Assembly: GCA_001643675.2 (NCBI GenBank)
Contig: LSRY02000012.1
Location: forward strand, 1,738,501-1,802,500
Length of the DNA stretch: 64,000 bases
Source of the DNA: Monocercomonoides exilis
Lineage: Eukaryota > Preaxostyla > Oxymonadida > Polymastigidae
Reading direction: 5' to 3'
The translations under genes and the position numbers were made by a program. Positions 34,380 to 48,543 of the stretch are shown piece by piece (positions within the stretch are counted from its first letter, which is position 1; every line of letters begins with the position of its first letter). Below the pieces are notes generated by a model. It was not told where the DNA came from. It worked only from the letters and a program-made list of their open reading frames with translations, and made no database searches.

Positions 34380-37300
34380 TTAATTAAATCGATCACACCT
34401 CTTATTGAAAAGGAAACCACAACATCCTTGTGCCTCCTTTTCTTCTTCTTCGTCAAGTTCTGTGATGCTGTTCCTTTTGCTTTTTTGAATGTCTTTTGTC
34501 TCACTTTCATTTCTCTTGCTCTCTTCCTCTTCATATTCATCTTCCACATCTTCTCCTTCCTCCTCTTCCTCTTCCTCTTCTTCGTCTAAGCTCATGTTAT
34601 CACTACTAATTTCTTCATACGAACCATTTCTCAATCGACTATTCCCAAATTCAGATGGTTTACTTGTGTCTTCCAAATAATACTCCTCATCTTCTTCTTC
34701 CACTTCATCTTCTCTTTCCGATGGAGACAACGCATTCACTCCACCAAACTGTCCTCTTCTTTTGCCTTTCTCAGCACTGTCTCTGATGCTGTCTTCTTTT
34801 CCTCTCACAAGCATTCCATTCACAACTTCATTCCCAATCGCTTCTGTCTGCTCCACAACTTGCTTCCTCTTCTTTGCTTTCCTTCTTCGCGCGATGCTGC
34901 TGTTCTTCTGCTTGGCACTCCTGCCGCTGCTTCCGTCTTTCCTGAACTGCTCTGGAATGTCCAGCGGTTGACATGCCAGCGCATTCTGCTGAGGACGCAT
35001 CTGCGACAATGATGTTATGCTGCGTCTGTGCAGAGGATGTTGTGCACATTCTGGCAGCTTGTCGTGTGTGCCATGCTGGTGGAGCTCCTGGAAAGAGGTG
35101 GAAGACGCAGAGCGCTGCTCAGAAATCTCCGAAAGATCGTCCACCCACCCGTCAGATATCTGGATGTGCCGATAGGATGGCTTGATGTCCACATTTGTGT
35201 CTGCTCCAAACGCCTCGTCTGCTCTCCGCCTCGCTCTCTTCGAAAGAAACGATCTGTTGTTGCGCTTCGGCGGCTGCTGTTGCAACAAGTTTGGCTGCTC
35301 TTCGTCTTCGTCGTCGTCGAGGAAGAAGTTGTCGTCAATTGCATCCATCTCGTATTCTCCGCTAGCACCTGAACGAGAATTGCTTTCTGAGTCTTCGTTG
35401 GCTTCGACAGATAGCCCAGTTTTCAGTCTTGTCATTTCCTCGTCTTCTGCATGTCTCATCATCGCTTCTTCGTTTTCCTCGTCTTCCATCTCTTCTCTTC
35501 CGCTGATCTCTTCGTCTCCCACAGACGATGTGAATGACATGACCTGCGCATTCTCAAAGTCGTCATCTTCATCGTCGTCTTCTCCCATCGCAAGCGGATC
35601 ATCCAAACGCCCTGAATACTTTTCATTCCCCATCTCGTCTATCCTCCGCACAATGCTCAGATTCTCTCTCAGCTCTCGCTCTCTTTCGAGTTCTTCTTCT
35701 GCTTCCAGTTCTCTTCTGTCACTTTCACTCAGATTCATCCGTCTTCTCCGCTTCGCCTTTGCCTCGGCATCGTCTTCTGCTGAGCTGCTTTCAAACTCAC
35801 TCCACACAGTTCGTCTTTCTTCTTTCTCTTGCTCCTTCTCCAGCTCCTTCTCCTTCTGCAGTGCCAGCACTTTCCTCTTGTTCTCTTCGATAATCCTCTC
35901 CTTTTTTGTCATCCGCATTGATGTTGTTGCTGACAGTGTGGGAAACGGGCAGAGAGGTGGTTTTGTCTGGTGCTTCATCGGAGTGCCTGCGTTGCGTGCG
36001 CTTTCAGCGCTGATGGTCACCCAGCCAGCTGCCTTCTGCTGCAGCGGCGACGGCAGCTGTTGTGTGCCCTGGATGTGGTGCTGTTGTGTCCATGGCCGAC
36101 TCCTCATTCCATTCTGCGACGGAGGCGAAAGAGGCAGCAAGCTCTGCCACACCTTCTTCTTCTTCTCCTCGCGCCAGTCGTGCACTGAATATGTGTTTGC
36201 ATCATCTTCACCGTCTGACTCACCGTCGATGAGTGAGGCACCAGCAGCAGGTGGAAGAGAGGAGAGCGAAGAAGGACAGGACGGTGTGTGTGCAGTGGAA
36301 GTGTTTGACGGATGGGAAATGAGAACTGCATGAGGAGAGCCATTTGCAGAGGATGTGGGAGAATTGAAAGGGAAGTGTGTGGATGAGCTGTGTGTGGCTG
36401 TGGTTTGTGTGGCTGGATTCATCGTGACATTCGAAGGGACTGTTGAGGCATACATCGACTCAGAGGAAGACGATGTTGACTGCGATGGAACAGGCGAAAA
36501 ACAGTTCATTGCTGTTATTTGTGCAGCTGCAGGTGATGAAGATGAAGAGGAGGCAGCAGGAGAAGAAGAGGAAGAGGCCGAAGAGGATGATGATGAGCCT
36601 TGTAATGAATGTGTTGAATGCTTTGCCAAATACATAAAACTCGAATGTTTCTTTTCCAATTCTGGTGTTGAAGAAGATGGCTTGTGCGTGTTGTTCCGTG
36701 ACATAGCAACAGCATCTGTCATTTTGTCCATTCGCGACTTTTCTGGCGAAATGGAGTGGTTGTCGTTGATCGCTGGTGAGTCCATTTTGTTTTCCTGCTG
36801 CAAAAGAGCTGCTTGTATGTCATTCATCACACTCTCGTTCTTCATCTGCGATCGTCTCAGCATTTCCTTCCGCTTTCGTCGCAGCTTCCTCTTCAGCTTG
36901 CTCTCCTTCCTCAATCTTTCTTCTTCGGAGTCTGTCCCATCGTCTGAAATGTCGTTCAGATCCAGCTCGTCTTCCCCGCCTTGAAAGAGCACATTTCGAT
37001 GCTGCTGAAACTGGAAGAAGTGAGGCAGTGAAGACGAATGCGATCGATACAGCAGATGCGGATGTGCAATGTCATTCGGCTCGTCAAATACAAACGGGTC
37101 GCCTGAGTCGTGTGGTTGGTTCTCCTCCCCCGCCTTATCCTCGCTTCCCTGCTCGTTCCTGCCGCTCGACGACTCTTCCTCAGCTTCCACACTTTCTTCC
37201 TCGCTCTCGTCAGAGTAGAGTTCATACATTCTTCGTGACCGTCTCGAAAGTAGCTCTTCCTGTGGAGTCATTGGCGGGCGAAGGAGTGCAGGCTTTTTGC

Positions 37301-40300
37301 CAGCAGAGCCTGCGGGTGTGATGGAAGAGAGGGGCTGAGTGCAGGAGTGGGGCACAGGAGAGGACGATGTAGTGGGTGCAAAGGAGCTGGCAGCAGAGAC
37401 AGTTGTGTGCAGCTCGTCGAGTGCTCCTTTGGTGTTTGGGGTGTCCTGAATGAAACTGGGCTTCGTGATGATGCTGAGGTTGGCATGGGCAGCATTTGGG
37501 TGGCTGATCATTTGGTCGAGCTGCCCATCAAACTCATCCAACATCGACGACACATGATCAGCATCTGTCACATTCTCACTCTTTTGGTCAGGCCCTTCGT
37601 CGACTGTGCTCGTGTGCTGCACTTCAATCCCATCGTCAAACATCATCAGCCTCTTCACTGCCCCTCCTTCACTCTGCCGACGCTGATAAAGACCATTCAT
37701 CCCCGGCTTCTTCACGCCAGCGCCTTTGCCTCCTTTTTGCTGTGCTGCATTTTCACTCTTTGGCTCAGTCACAATTTCGTATTTTTCTGAATTTGACGTC
37801 TTTTCAGTGTGTTCTGCTGATTCATTCTTCTTTTTATTCATTTGCTGCTGTTCTTGTTCCTGTTCACTTGTCGGTTTTTCTCCATCTTTCTCTCCATCTT
37901 CTGCTTTCTTTGTTAAAATTCCTTCATTCCCTCCTTTCCCATCTGTTGTTGAAGCAACAGACAGCTGCATCCCAATCTCCTCCAATTGCTGCCCAAAATT
38001 CGACTGGTTTGCTTTCATCATCTTCGCTTTCGAGTTTATTCTCGAATTGAGCTTCGACTTCCTCCCCTTTTTAGCCTTCTTTCTGTACTTTTCTGCATTA
38101 TGTCTGTGGAAGTTCGCTCTCAACCCATCGATGTATGCCTCCAAATCACCATGTCTCTTTTTGTACTTTGCAAAGAACACAGTGAACAGCCTGTGCTGCA
38201 GCAGAAGCTTCTTCTCTTCCTCTTCCTCTTCTGCTGCCTGGTCTTCTTCGTGTTCTAATTCTTCTTTCACTTTTGCCAAGTCTTCGAGAGTGCCGTGTGT
38301 GTTTGCAGCAAACGGGGCAAGGAGAGCAGAAGAAGTGTTTGTGGAAGGGAGGGAAAGAGGGAAGAGTTGGTGGGCAGGGCTTGAGAGAGAACCCAAGGGA
38401 GACAGATAGAAGGAAGAGGTGGAGGGCATGCTGGATGAGTGGGAAGAGGAGTATTTGGGAAAATTGAGAGAATCCTTCTGAATAAGCGAAAGGGCAGCAT
38501 TTGTGGCATTGAATGAAGTCTGAGCAGATGTTGGAGAGAGGACAGGAGAGGTGATTGGAGAGGGAGAGAAGGAAAAGCTGTTCATAGGGCAGATGGAAGA
38601 GAGCTCGGGTGAGAAAGGAGAGGAGAGAGAAGGAAGAGGAGGAGATGTGGGAGACAGGAAAGATGCCTTTGGGGAGATGCTGGGTGAATGCTGTGCTTTT
38701 CGCACTTTGGTCGAGTCATTGGCTGAAGACAGGTCATTCAACAAGGGCAATTTCTGGTTCTGTTCAGAAGAGGCAGAGTCAGCTGAGCTGAAAGGAGGGG
38801 AAAAGGGAGGAGAGAAAGGGGCGTGCTCAGAGAAGGAGGCAGATGGAGAGGCAGCAGCTGTCAAGCCAGGTGACATTGGAGAAGGTGTCTTCGTCTCCAT
38901 CGGCACAGAAAACGAGTAAAGAGACGTCGAAGAGAACTTCCTTTTGCTGTCAGACGATACATTCTCCTTTCCCTTTTTGTACTGCCATCTATTCGCATTG
39001 ATTGCCTCTTCCTCGTCTTCGTCTATCAGCTCATCTGCCTCTTCGCCTATTCCCATCATCCTCTCTCTCCTCTTCTCTCTCTCTCTGTCCCTCTGCTTCC
39101 TCCGCTCTTCTATGCCCCACCCGTCAAATGAATAGCCATCCCAGTTGGCTCCTTCGTGATTGTTTCGCTCGTGTTCTTTGTGTGCCCTCAACGACGTCTT
39201 ATGCTTCTCTTTCTCCTTTTCCTTTTCCTTTTCCTTCTCTCTCTCAGCCTCTTTTTCTTTTTCTTTCTCTTTCTCGATATGATCGCTGTGGTGTGTTGAT
39301 GTACTTGTTGAGTGTGTTGAAGAAGGAAGTGATGTTTTTGGTGCAGAAGAAGCAGAAGCTTGCTGTTGAATTGCTGTTTGTTGACTGAATGGCACTTGAT
39401 TAGATGAATATGATGAAACTGTTGTATTTGTTAATTCTGTCGTGGAAGAAGAAGAAGAAGAAGAAGAAGAGGCTGATGATGATGAGGAGGATAACGGAAC
39501 TGGTTTGACTTCAGAAAACAGTATTTTTGCGGGGAAATCAGCAAAAGAAAGAGAGGAGAAGGCAGAAGCGGTTGATGATTTTACAACATTTGAATTGGCA
39601 GGCATTTGAGAATCAGCAGAAATAATTGAAGAAGACGAGGAGGAGGAGGAGGAGGAGGAAGAAGAAGAATGTGTTTTCTGAGAATTATGTTGAATTTGAG
39701 TAGAATTGTCTGTATTTGACTGGCTGTTGTAAGTGAGGAAAGCAGAAGTGTTTGAAGAGTTCAAAGGCAAATGTTGATTGCTTGGAATATCACTAACATT
39801 ATTCTCTTTCTCTTTCTCTTTCTCTTTCTCTTTTGTGTTGCAGTTTCCATCATTCAATGCATCACATAAGTTTGTTGTCATTCCATTCACTTGATTCATC
39901 TTTTGAGCAGATGATTCATTCTCTTCTTCAGCCAGCATGCCATTGATGCAACTGCTCTTCACTTTCATTTTCTCCCTCTCTCTTTCTCTCTCTCCCTTCG
40001 ACATCATACGCAGATGGAGTGACTCATCAAGTTTTCTGATCTTCTCCTTCTCTTCAAAGCCTTTCAGCTCAGACTCATCGACTTCTGCTATTTCGTCCAT
40101 CAGATTGGAGGACGGCAGCTGGGCGTGGCTGAGCGAGCCTCTTCGGCGCAGATGGCGGGCAGACGAGGCAGGCGACTGGGACGATTTGGGAGAGGTGATG
40201 AGAGAGAGGGAGGCAGAGGAGGTGCCTATGGGAGAGGAGGAGAAGGCAGAGGAGACGGATGATGATAGATTAGATGAGGAAGATGAGGAAGAGGAGGAAG

Positions 40301-43212
40301 AAGATGATGATGATCCATTGAGTGTTAATGGAAGAGGAGGAGATGTGGGAGAGGCAAGAATGTTAGCTATGCCATCTGATTGTGATGGAGAGAAAGGAAG
40401 AAGAGGAGACAGAGGAAGAAGGGGGAGAGGAATAGAAGAGTGTGATTGAGCCAAAGAAAGAGGAGAAACAGAAGCCAAATTGGAAGAAGAAGAAGAAGAA
40501 GATGATGATGATGAAGAGGAGGAGGATGAAAGAGAAGAAGAAGAAGAACACAAAGTTGTTCCGAGAGGAGCCAAAGGAAGAGGAGAGAAGGCATTTGTGG
40601 GAGTGATTGATGAAGGAGACAGGACAGGTGAGGGTGTGCCACTGCCTGAGTGTGTTGCAGTGATTGAGCCAATTCCATTGTTATTATTGTTATTTCCATT
40701 GTTATTATTGTTATTTCCATTGTTATTATTATTATTATTGTTGTTGTTGTTGTTGTTATTGTTGACAGAAGCTGTGCTTGTGATAGCACCAAAAGAGGAA
40801 GCGTTGAATGAAGAGGCAAAAGAGAAGGGCGTGCCAGTGGCAGTGGTGGAGAGAGAAGGAAGAGGAGGAGAGAAATAGGAAGAAGGCGGAGAAAGAGGAG
40901 AAGTGTACTGGGGGGAAGGAAAAGCCAATGTTTGTGCTGCACTGCTGCTGTTTGAGTGAAAAGAGGAGAGAGGCAGAGGAAACAGGACAGTTCCATCTTT
41001 GGCGTCAGGAGGAGAGAGAGAGATGTCTGGCAGTGAAGCTTTCCCAGCACTCGCTGAATATCTCGTCAGATCACTCAGAAGTGTGTCCATTTCATTCCCT
41101 TTTGCTGTTGCTGCTGTTGCTGTTGATGATGATGCTCCTAATTGTCCAACAGCACCTTCTCCTTCCAATGTCCCACCCTTCCCTCTCCCTCCCCTTCCTC
41201 CTCCTCCTCCATTCACACCTCCTCCATCCTCTTCCTCTGCATCATTGCCAAGTGAGTCACAATCATCTACATAGTCTGCTTTGCTCATTTCTGTCTCCAG
41301 CCTCATCTGCACCTCCTGCATCTCCAGCCCTTTCAGCATCTCCTTCCTCTCCTTCCTCCGCATCTCTCTTTGCATCCTCTTCTGCTCAATCATCTTCTCC
41401 TCTTCTGCAATCGCCTTCTCCTCTTCTGTGTACACCTGAAACTTCAGCTTCTCCTCCTCCTCTCGAAACAGCCCAGACAGCAAGTGGTAGAAGACGAGCG
41501 ACTGCATCAGCGACAGATAAGGCACAATGGAATGCACCTTCGCACACTCCACACTCCGCTCGCTCGCCAAACTCAACTGCGCTGAGCTCGTCTTGTGTCT
41601 GTTCTCTTCGGCTATTCGCTGGCTGATCGCACTTTCATACCGCTTCTTCGCCTCCACATTCGCAATCTCTGTCTCTCTCACTCTCTTCTCGTGCTCTCTC
41701 TTCTTTTCGCTCTTGATCTTCGCCCATTCCATTTTGAACCTCCTTTTCAGCTCTGTTTTCCTCATCTCTTTCTCTTCCCCTTTTCTTCCTCTTCCTTCTT
41801 TTCCTTCTTCTTCCTCTTCCTCCATCCTCTTAGCACCAGCAGCAGCAGCATTGTTCATCTGCTCCTCCAACATCTCATCCTCCTTCAGCCACTGAATCCA
41901 CTGTTTTTCTTCTCTCCTGTGCTTCTCATACCTCCTCAGCCAGTCCACATACATCATCTTCCGCTCAGCCTGCATCACTTTCCTCTGTCTCTGTGCGATG
42001 TGCTCTTGGCGATGGGGGCACAGCCGGAGATAAGGGAAGAGCAGGAAGGACATCACCAGGCACGACCCAGCCTCGCCGAAGACAGCAGACGGGAGGAGCT
42101 GAGTGGTTGAGCGGTGGATGGAGAAGATGGAGCTGCAGGGAGACGTCAGCCGAGAGAAGGTTTTGGTGTGGGCAATGCAGAGACGGCAGGACGGAGGATG
42201 GGAATTGGAGAATGAGGATGATGAAGAGGAAGAGGAGGAGGAGGAAGGGGATGTTGATGGATAAACACATTGAGAGGAATTTGGATGTGAAGAAGAAGTT
42301 GAATTAGATGAATTAGATGCATTTGAAGCATTTGAAGCATTTGCATTTGTGTTTGAAGAGTTATTTGAGGAGTTGTATGTGGAAGGAGCGATGACAGGGG
42401 CAGAGGAAGAGACAGGAAGAGAGGCTGTTGATGTTGCTGACTGAGAATATTCGAAGCTCTTTTGGACAGTCACAGTGCGAGCAGAGTTGAATGGCGGAGG
42501 AAAGATAGATTTGTTTGAAGAGGAGGAAGAGGAGGAAGGAGAAGAAGAAGGAGAAGAAGAAGGAGAAGAAGAAGGAGAAGAAGAAGGGTTTGTAGAGGAA
42601 GAGGAGGAAGCAGATGACAAAGAAGAGGAAGAAGCATTGAAAGAAGAAGAGGAAGTGGAGGAAGAGGAAGAAGAAGAAGATGATGATGAGGAGGAAGAAG
42701 AAGAGGATGAAGAAGAGGAAGAGGAGGAGGAGGAGGAAGAGATTGAGATTGCAGGAACATGAATAGAAGAGCCAGAGAGAGGGAAAGCAGCAACCAGATT
42801 GAGCTCTCCTTCGTCGAAGGCCGAGCGAGCGCTGTTTGTGCAGTCGTCGTCGATGCCTTTGCCTTCTGTCTCCAAATTGCCTTCCATCTCTTCTGAAATG
42901 GCATCACTCAAAAGATTGGCTGTGATGGCTGCCTCATTCCCTGTGTCACTTTTGGAGTTGAGGTGTTTCTGATTCATTTGATTCATTTGATTCATTTGAT
43001 TGATCTGGTTGAATTGGTTGGTGAGGTTAGAGAGAGGGAGGGGGATGGAGAAAGGAGGGGAGACAGGAGAGACAGGAGAGAAAGGGGAGAGGAGGAGATG
43101 ATGAGGAGAGAGGAGAGAGGAACGAGAGGAGTTGGCAGCAGAGACAGCAGAAGGAGAAAGTGTGGAAGGTGTCTGTTTGGATGAGTTGATTGAAGAAGAA
43201 GAAGAAGAAGAA

Positions 43213-43248
<36 letters not shown>

Positions 43249-46200
43249 TTGGAAGAAGAGAGAGAAGAAGGTGTTGTGGAGTGAGGAGATAGGAGTGAGT
43301 GAGGTGAATTGGATGAAGTGCGAAGAGGAGAAGGATAGGGAGACAGCAGCAGAGCAGAAGAGATGGGAGAGGAAGAAGGAACAGGATGATTAGCATTTGA
43401 AGAAGACGAAGAGGAGGAAGATGAAGAGGAAGAAAATAATGATGATGAAGATGAGGAGGAAGAAGAGGAAGAGGGATAAGAAGAAGGCAGATAAGGAGAT
43501 TGACAAGCAGAAGAGGCAGGGGATGAAGTGAATGAGGAGACAGCGATGGAAGAGTGTCTGTGTGGAATGAGCTGAAGAGAAGTGATGCTGTTTCCGTTGC
43601 ATTTGGAGGGGGTGTCACACGAAGAGACAGAAGAAGACGATGAAATCGGCTGAGGGGCAAAGAAATCAGATGTCTTTGATGAATTGTCTGTTGACTTTGA
43701 GGCAGGAATAGGAGCTGTTCCAAGTTGAATGTGGTGATTGTGAGATGAAAGTGATGAAGAGGCAGAGGAAGAGGCAGAGGAAGAAGAAGAAGAAGAAGAA
43801 GAAGAGACAGAAGAAGAAGGGGCAAGTGAAGAAGCAGCAAAAGTTCTTCTCACTTCGTCTTCGCAGGCGTTGACAGCGTCCATCACGAATGGCGGGAGGA
43901 GGAGGTGAGAGTAGCAGCAGTTGACGAAGGGATGGAGAAAGAGCTGGATGATGTTCTTCCGCTTGTCGACGTCGCGTGTGAGGAGCTGGAGGATGAAGTC
44001 GAAGAGGAGCTGTTCTTGTGAATGGGCAGAGAAGATGTTGGTGTGGGAGTGGGAGTGGGAGTGAGGGTGGGTGTGTGTGCGAGGGGTGGATGAGGCAGAG
44101 GCAGAAGAAGAGGCAGCAGTGAGTGGAGTGTGTTCACTGATGAGAGGGCGATAGGAGAAGAGGCTGGAAGAAGAAGAAGAAGATGTTGTGTCGTCGTTGG
44201 AGGAGTCTTCGTTGAGTGAGAGGGCAGACGAAGAGAGTGCCCAGTCACTCGAAGATGTCGTGTCCAAAAGAGAACTCAGCTCGTCCTCTTCCAAAAGTGC
44301 TGCGTGTGTTCCGTCTGCAGATGGACGGGAAGAGGATGCTGATGAAGAAGCTGAAGATGATGTTGTCTGAATGTTTGTGCTGTACTTCTCATTCAGATTG
44401 TTCAGCAGCATCTTCTTCTCGTTCATCCTCTTCTTCCTCCTCTCCTCCATCTTCTTCGTCCATCGCTTTTCTCTCCTCCGCTTCCTCTTCTTCTTCGCAT
44501 CCATCTTCCTCATAATCTTCCTCCTCCTCTCCTTCCACTCCTCTGGAAACCACACCACATCCATCTCATTGTCGCTCCAGCTGTTTGGCGTCTCATCCTC
44601 CTCCAAATCAGTCACCCCATCCGACTTCCCTCCGCTTTGCCCTTTCGATCTGCTGGCTGAGTTGTCTTCGTCGTCTTCGTCTTCCTCTGAGCAGCTGTTG
44701 GAAGACGATGACAACTCCTCCAAAAAGGACGATGAATCACTTTCTCCTTCTTCCCCTTTGTCACCATTTCCCCCTTCTTCGCCTCCTCCCTTTCTGCTCT
44801 CATTCTTGTTCGATGACCGCTTCCTCTTCTCGTTCGTCTTCAGCACATTCATCTGCCTTCTCCTCAGCTTTCTAAACTTCCTCTTCCTCTCTCTCTTCTT
44901 CTTCTGTCTGAGCGCTTTCCTTCTCAGCCTCTCCTTCTCTCTCTGCGTCTTCTTCATCATAAATGCCAGTTCCAACTCATTCTGTGCTGAAAAGGGGAAG
45001 AAGCCGAATGAGACATGGTAGACAAGCACACCCAGTGCCCAGACATCAATTGGGTGTGCCATGAATGCTGTTGGGAGTGACTGCTGAGACTGCTGGTGTG
45101 TCGGAGTGAGTGATGGGGTGGTGGCTGAACTGGATGGAAAGGGAGAGTTTTGAGAGGTGGAGGATGAGAAAGAAGAGCCGCTGTTGACTTTGCTGAGGCT
45201 GCTGTTGTTGTTCTGTGTCTGCACAGCGCTGCCAGGCAGAGCAGCAAAAGAAGAGTCCTTTGCTGAGTGAGAAGGCTGAACTTGGGAGAAAGTGGGGGTG
45301 GGAGTGGCTGTGATGGGCACTTGTGTGTGGGAGATGTGTGTGATTGTCTCAGGCGCATAAAAAAGAGGGGTGCCTTTGACTTCCGTCAGGAGCTGTGTGG
45401 GGAAGAGGGCAGAGGCGCTGAGGGGAGGGCGGGTGGAGTGGAGAGAGAGGGCAGAGGAGTGGGTGGAGTGGGTGGGTGTGGGCGAGGGGGAGGAGCTGGT
45501 GGAGGAAGGGGCGTGGGAGAGAGAAGAAGAGGGGAAGGGAGAAAAGGACTGGAAGGAGCGCTGAATGGGGAAGGAGTCGTATGAGACGCCAGAGAGAGAG
45601 ACGGAGTGGTTGTGTGAGGGAGACATGGGGAGTGAAATGAATGGAGGGCGATGAGAAGACATGTTGTGTTGCTGTTGTTGCTGTTGCTGCTGCTGTTGTT
45701 GTTGTTGTTGTGAGTGAGGAAGAGGAGAAAGATGAGGGAAAGGCGGAGAGCGCAGCACAGGAACAGGAGAAGGAGAAGGAGAGGCGCTGACAGAATCAGC
45801 AGGAGTGATCTCTCCTATTGGGGGGAATGAGACAGGAGAGAAGAGCTGTCTGTTGGGTAAGTCAGAATATCTGCCTTTGAGAGTGTCTTGTGGATATCTC
45901 TTTGTTTTTTGCTGTTTTTGCGCCTGTTCCACTCTCTCCAGTGCATTCGGGTGGAGGATGTCAGACATCCCAAAATCTGCTATTTTGGCATCGAGCATAG
46001 AAAGAGCATTGTTCACAGCGAGTGTGGCAGGGCTGGGGGAACAAGGGAAGGAGGTGTCAGAATTAGAGTGGGCATCAGATATTTGGTGAGATGAAGAAGA
46101 AGAAGAAGAAGAAGAGGATGATGATGATGATGTGGATGATGATGATGATGATGATGTGGATGAAGTGTTCTGTGAATGTGCAGGTGTGATGTGCATAGAA

Positions 46201-48000
46201 TGTGCAAGGCTGCTGTTCTGATAGAAGAAGCCGTAGTGTGATTGCACAAATGAGCAGGAAGGGTAGTAAGAAGAGGGATATTGCTGCAGATGGGGTGAAG
46301 ACGGGGTGTGTGGGAGAGCAGAATGAGACCCGTGGCTTGCTTCAGACTGAGTGTCGGATGAAGATGCAGTGTGGGATGACATGGCGAGTGAAGAGAGAGG
46401 TAGAGGGGGAGAGACAGGAGAGACAGGGAAGACAGGGGAGAGTGGGGAAAGAGGAGGAGTCGATGTGAAGTGTGCCAGGCGGCGGGAAGAGGACGATGGA
46501 TGGCTGACAATCAACACATTCTCGTCTTTGATGTCTCTGTGGACGATGCCGCGGGAGTGGAGGTACAACAGCGAGAGAAGGAGAGAGCGGATGAAAGTGC
46601 GCAGAAGAGTGAAGCGAAAGAGTGGGTTGAGATGTGGCTGTGATGTGATTGGTTGGAATGACAGTGGATTTGTGTATGGAGAACAGGGTGGGAGATAAGG
46701 AGATGAAGATGAAGAAGAGGAGGAGGATGAGGATGATGATGATTGTTCGACTGCTGCTGATCGATTTGAGTGTAGTGGTGCCTTTGGTGAATGGGCAGAG
46801 GGAGAAGGAAGAGCAGAGGCAGATGCTGACACAGACGATGACGCATTAGCCGTGACGTTGGCCAGAAGAGGCGATGATCTCATTGACAGAGAAGACGCTG
46901 ACTGTTCTCCTCTGCCCATTGCGAGTGTTGCAGCAGCTGCTGAGGACATTCCGAATGTGGATGAGTGTGATGATTGCAAGGGCGACAGAGGAGTCAGCCC
47001 AAGAGCTCCAGTTATTGAGGATGGATCGTTGTTTCGATATGATCCCGATCGCTGAATAAGAAGCTGTGATGCTGCACCAGGATTCATTTTACGTTCACTC
47101 ATAAGTCTGTATGCCTTTTGAAGGGCATCAAGGGAAGAACCCTGGGCCAAACAGGAGCGAGATGAAATTGGTGTTCTGGACCTCTGTGTGCTTTTGTTGA
47201 GAAGCGCAGGCGGCATTCCGCGAATCGATCCAGATGAAGTCAATGACCCACGCGAATGGAAGAGGGAAGATGAACCTTTCACTTGAGAATAATTTAGCTG
47301 CAAAAGTGGAGAAAAGGATGCTATCGTTCCAAAATCGGCAAATTCCAGAACTATAGAAATATAAATTTTAGCATGCAATGTCAAAAGTGTAAAAATTAAA
47401 AATCATACCTAGTATAAGTTTTTCACTTGATCTATCATCAATTATTTCATAAAGTTGGATGATATTCGGATGCTCAACTATTCTCATAACTGAAAGTTCT
47501 TTAGCCATCTGCTGATTATAAGGAGTTGCACCTATTTTCCTTTTTAATAGAAATCTTCGATTAATTATTTTAAGTGCCTGGAAAAAGAACAGAAAAGATT
47601 GAAAACAATAAAATAATATCCAAACGAAATAAAAATTACAAACCGCAAGCTGTCCATTGGTAAGGTCTCTTGACAACTTCACTTTAGAAAATGCTCCACG
47701 TCCCAGCAATTTTATAATTTCATACTGGTTCATTATCTTTTTTCCAGAAGGAGTGTTAACTACATTAAGTTTTGTTGTAACAATACAGCTATGCTCCGGA
47801 ATTAATTTTAATTTGGATAATATTTCATCTGAAGATTCAACTAACGATTTGAACACTTGTGGCGAAGTTGAAAATTCTATGAAAGGGGTTAACTGAACGT
47901 GTGAAGGAGGTGTTGGAGTCTTCCGAATAAGCGGAACAGGCTCATCGCCAGAATGAATCTTTTGTTGATCCTTTTGCTTTTTTGATGGCGTTTGTCCCAT
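34380..48000 (-). CDS. Giant CAMKK-like Ser/Thr protein kinase with interrupted catalytic domain
   Basis: Exons 48000-47644, 47577-47409 and 47350-34380 (introns 66 and 58 nt) encode 4498 aa. All kinase landmarks are present: Gly loop LLGRGAFSKVKL (about 98-109), Lys122 in AALKII, Glu146 in MAKELSVM, hinge LVLEFADF, HRDIKDENVLI (about 446), DFG in AKIADFGMSDIL (about 635), GTPLFYAPE (about 842), DVWALGVLVYHVSFGFFPF (about 948) and the last helix DVDKRKNIIQLFLHPF (about 1308). A normal kinase needs about 270 residues; here the same elements span about 1220 because Ser-, Pro-, Gln- and Lys-rich inserts sit at several surface loops. The Gly-loop context, IADFGMS and DVWALGV fit the CAMKK/LKB1-like group that activates AMPK-type kinases. 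The following about 3200 residues are low-complexity with Lys/Glu coiled-coil patches and no second domain. Likely active; activation-loop regulation is inferred. Confidence 0.8.
40671..40761. repeat. Poly-Asn coding tract in kinase tail
   Basis: On the + strand, ATT/GTT-type triplets repeat with occasional TCC interruptions; on the coding strand they read as runs of Asn broken by Gly. Many Ser tracts of comparable length occur through 39430-43850. Confidence 0.65.
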
Positions 48001-48543
48001 GTTTCTATGTTATTGCCGAAAAATGCATTAAATTAAAAGTCAATAAAAATCCCCATATCTTATATTTTGTTGATCAATAATCTCTTTGTCAGCCATCAAA
48101 AATAAATATGATAGAATACATCTGTTATGTTATTGTTAAACAATAAAATTAACGTTTGTTTTGAGTATTTTTGCACTTTGTATTTAATTTCATTCATTTT
48201 CAATTAACTTTAAATCAGTTGCTTCAAGCTAACTTCGACGAAATTTGAAATATTGTTGAAAATAGTTCTTTTCCCAAATATTTTGTTGAATATTATCCGA
48301 AAACACCTTTATCTTTCTTCTTTATGCAAATAATTCATTTCAAATAATCCGATCTCAGACTATTGGTCTTTGAAATGTCAATATGTCCTTTATATACTGT
48401 CCTTTGCATTAATTACATGAGAGCAATCAACGCGTTAGCTTTCTAAAAGCTAAAATCAACAAATCAAAAAGAAAATTAGTTTGTTTTAAAAGTTATTTGA
48501 ATGCACGGGAAATGTGTAGAAATAAAAGAGAAATGATTACATT
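48001..48543. other. Intergenic, AT-rich
   Basis: Lies between the 3' end of the eL31 gene and the 5' end of the kinase gene, both on the minus strand, so it should hold the kinase promoter. No motif recognised. Confidence 0.55.

Noticed and set aside
35182-36333. 383-aa + strand open frame antisense to the kinase tail
   Set aside because: Antisense of Ser/Glu-rich codons, which rarely contain complementary stops; nothing recognisable.
40367-41626. Several long leucine-rich open frames on both strands
   Set aside because: Frame shadows of Ser and Glu triplet tracts in the kinase gene.
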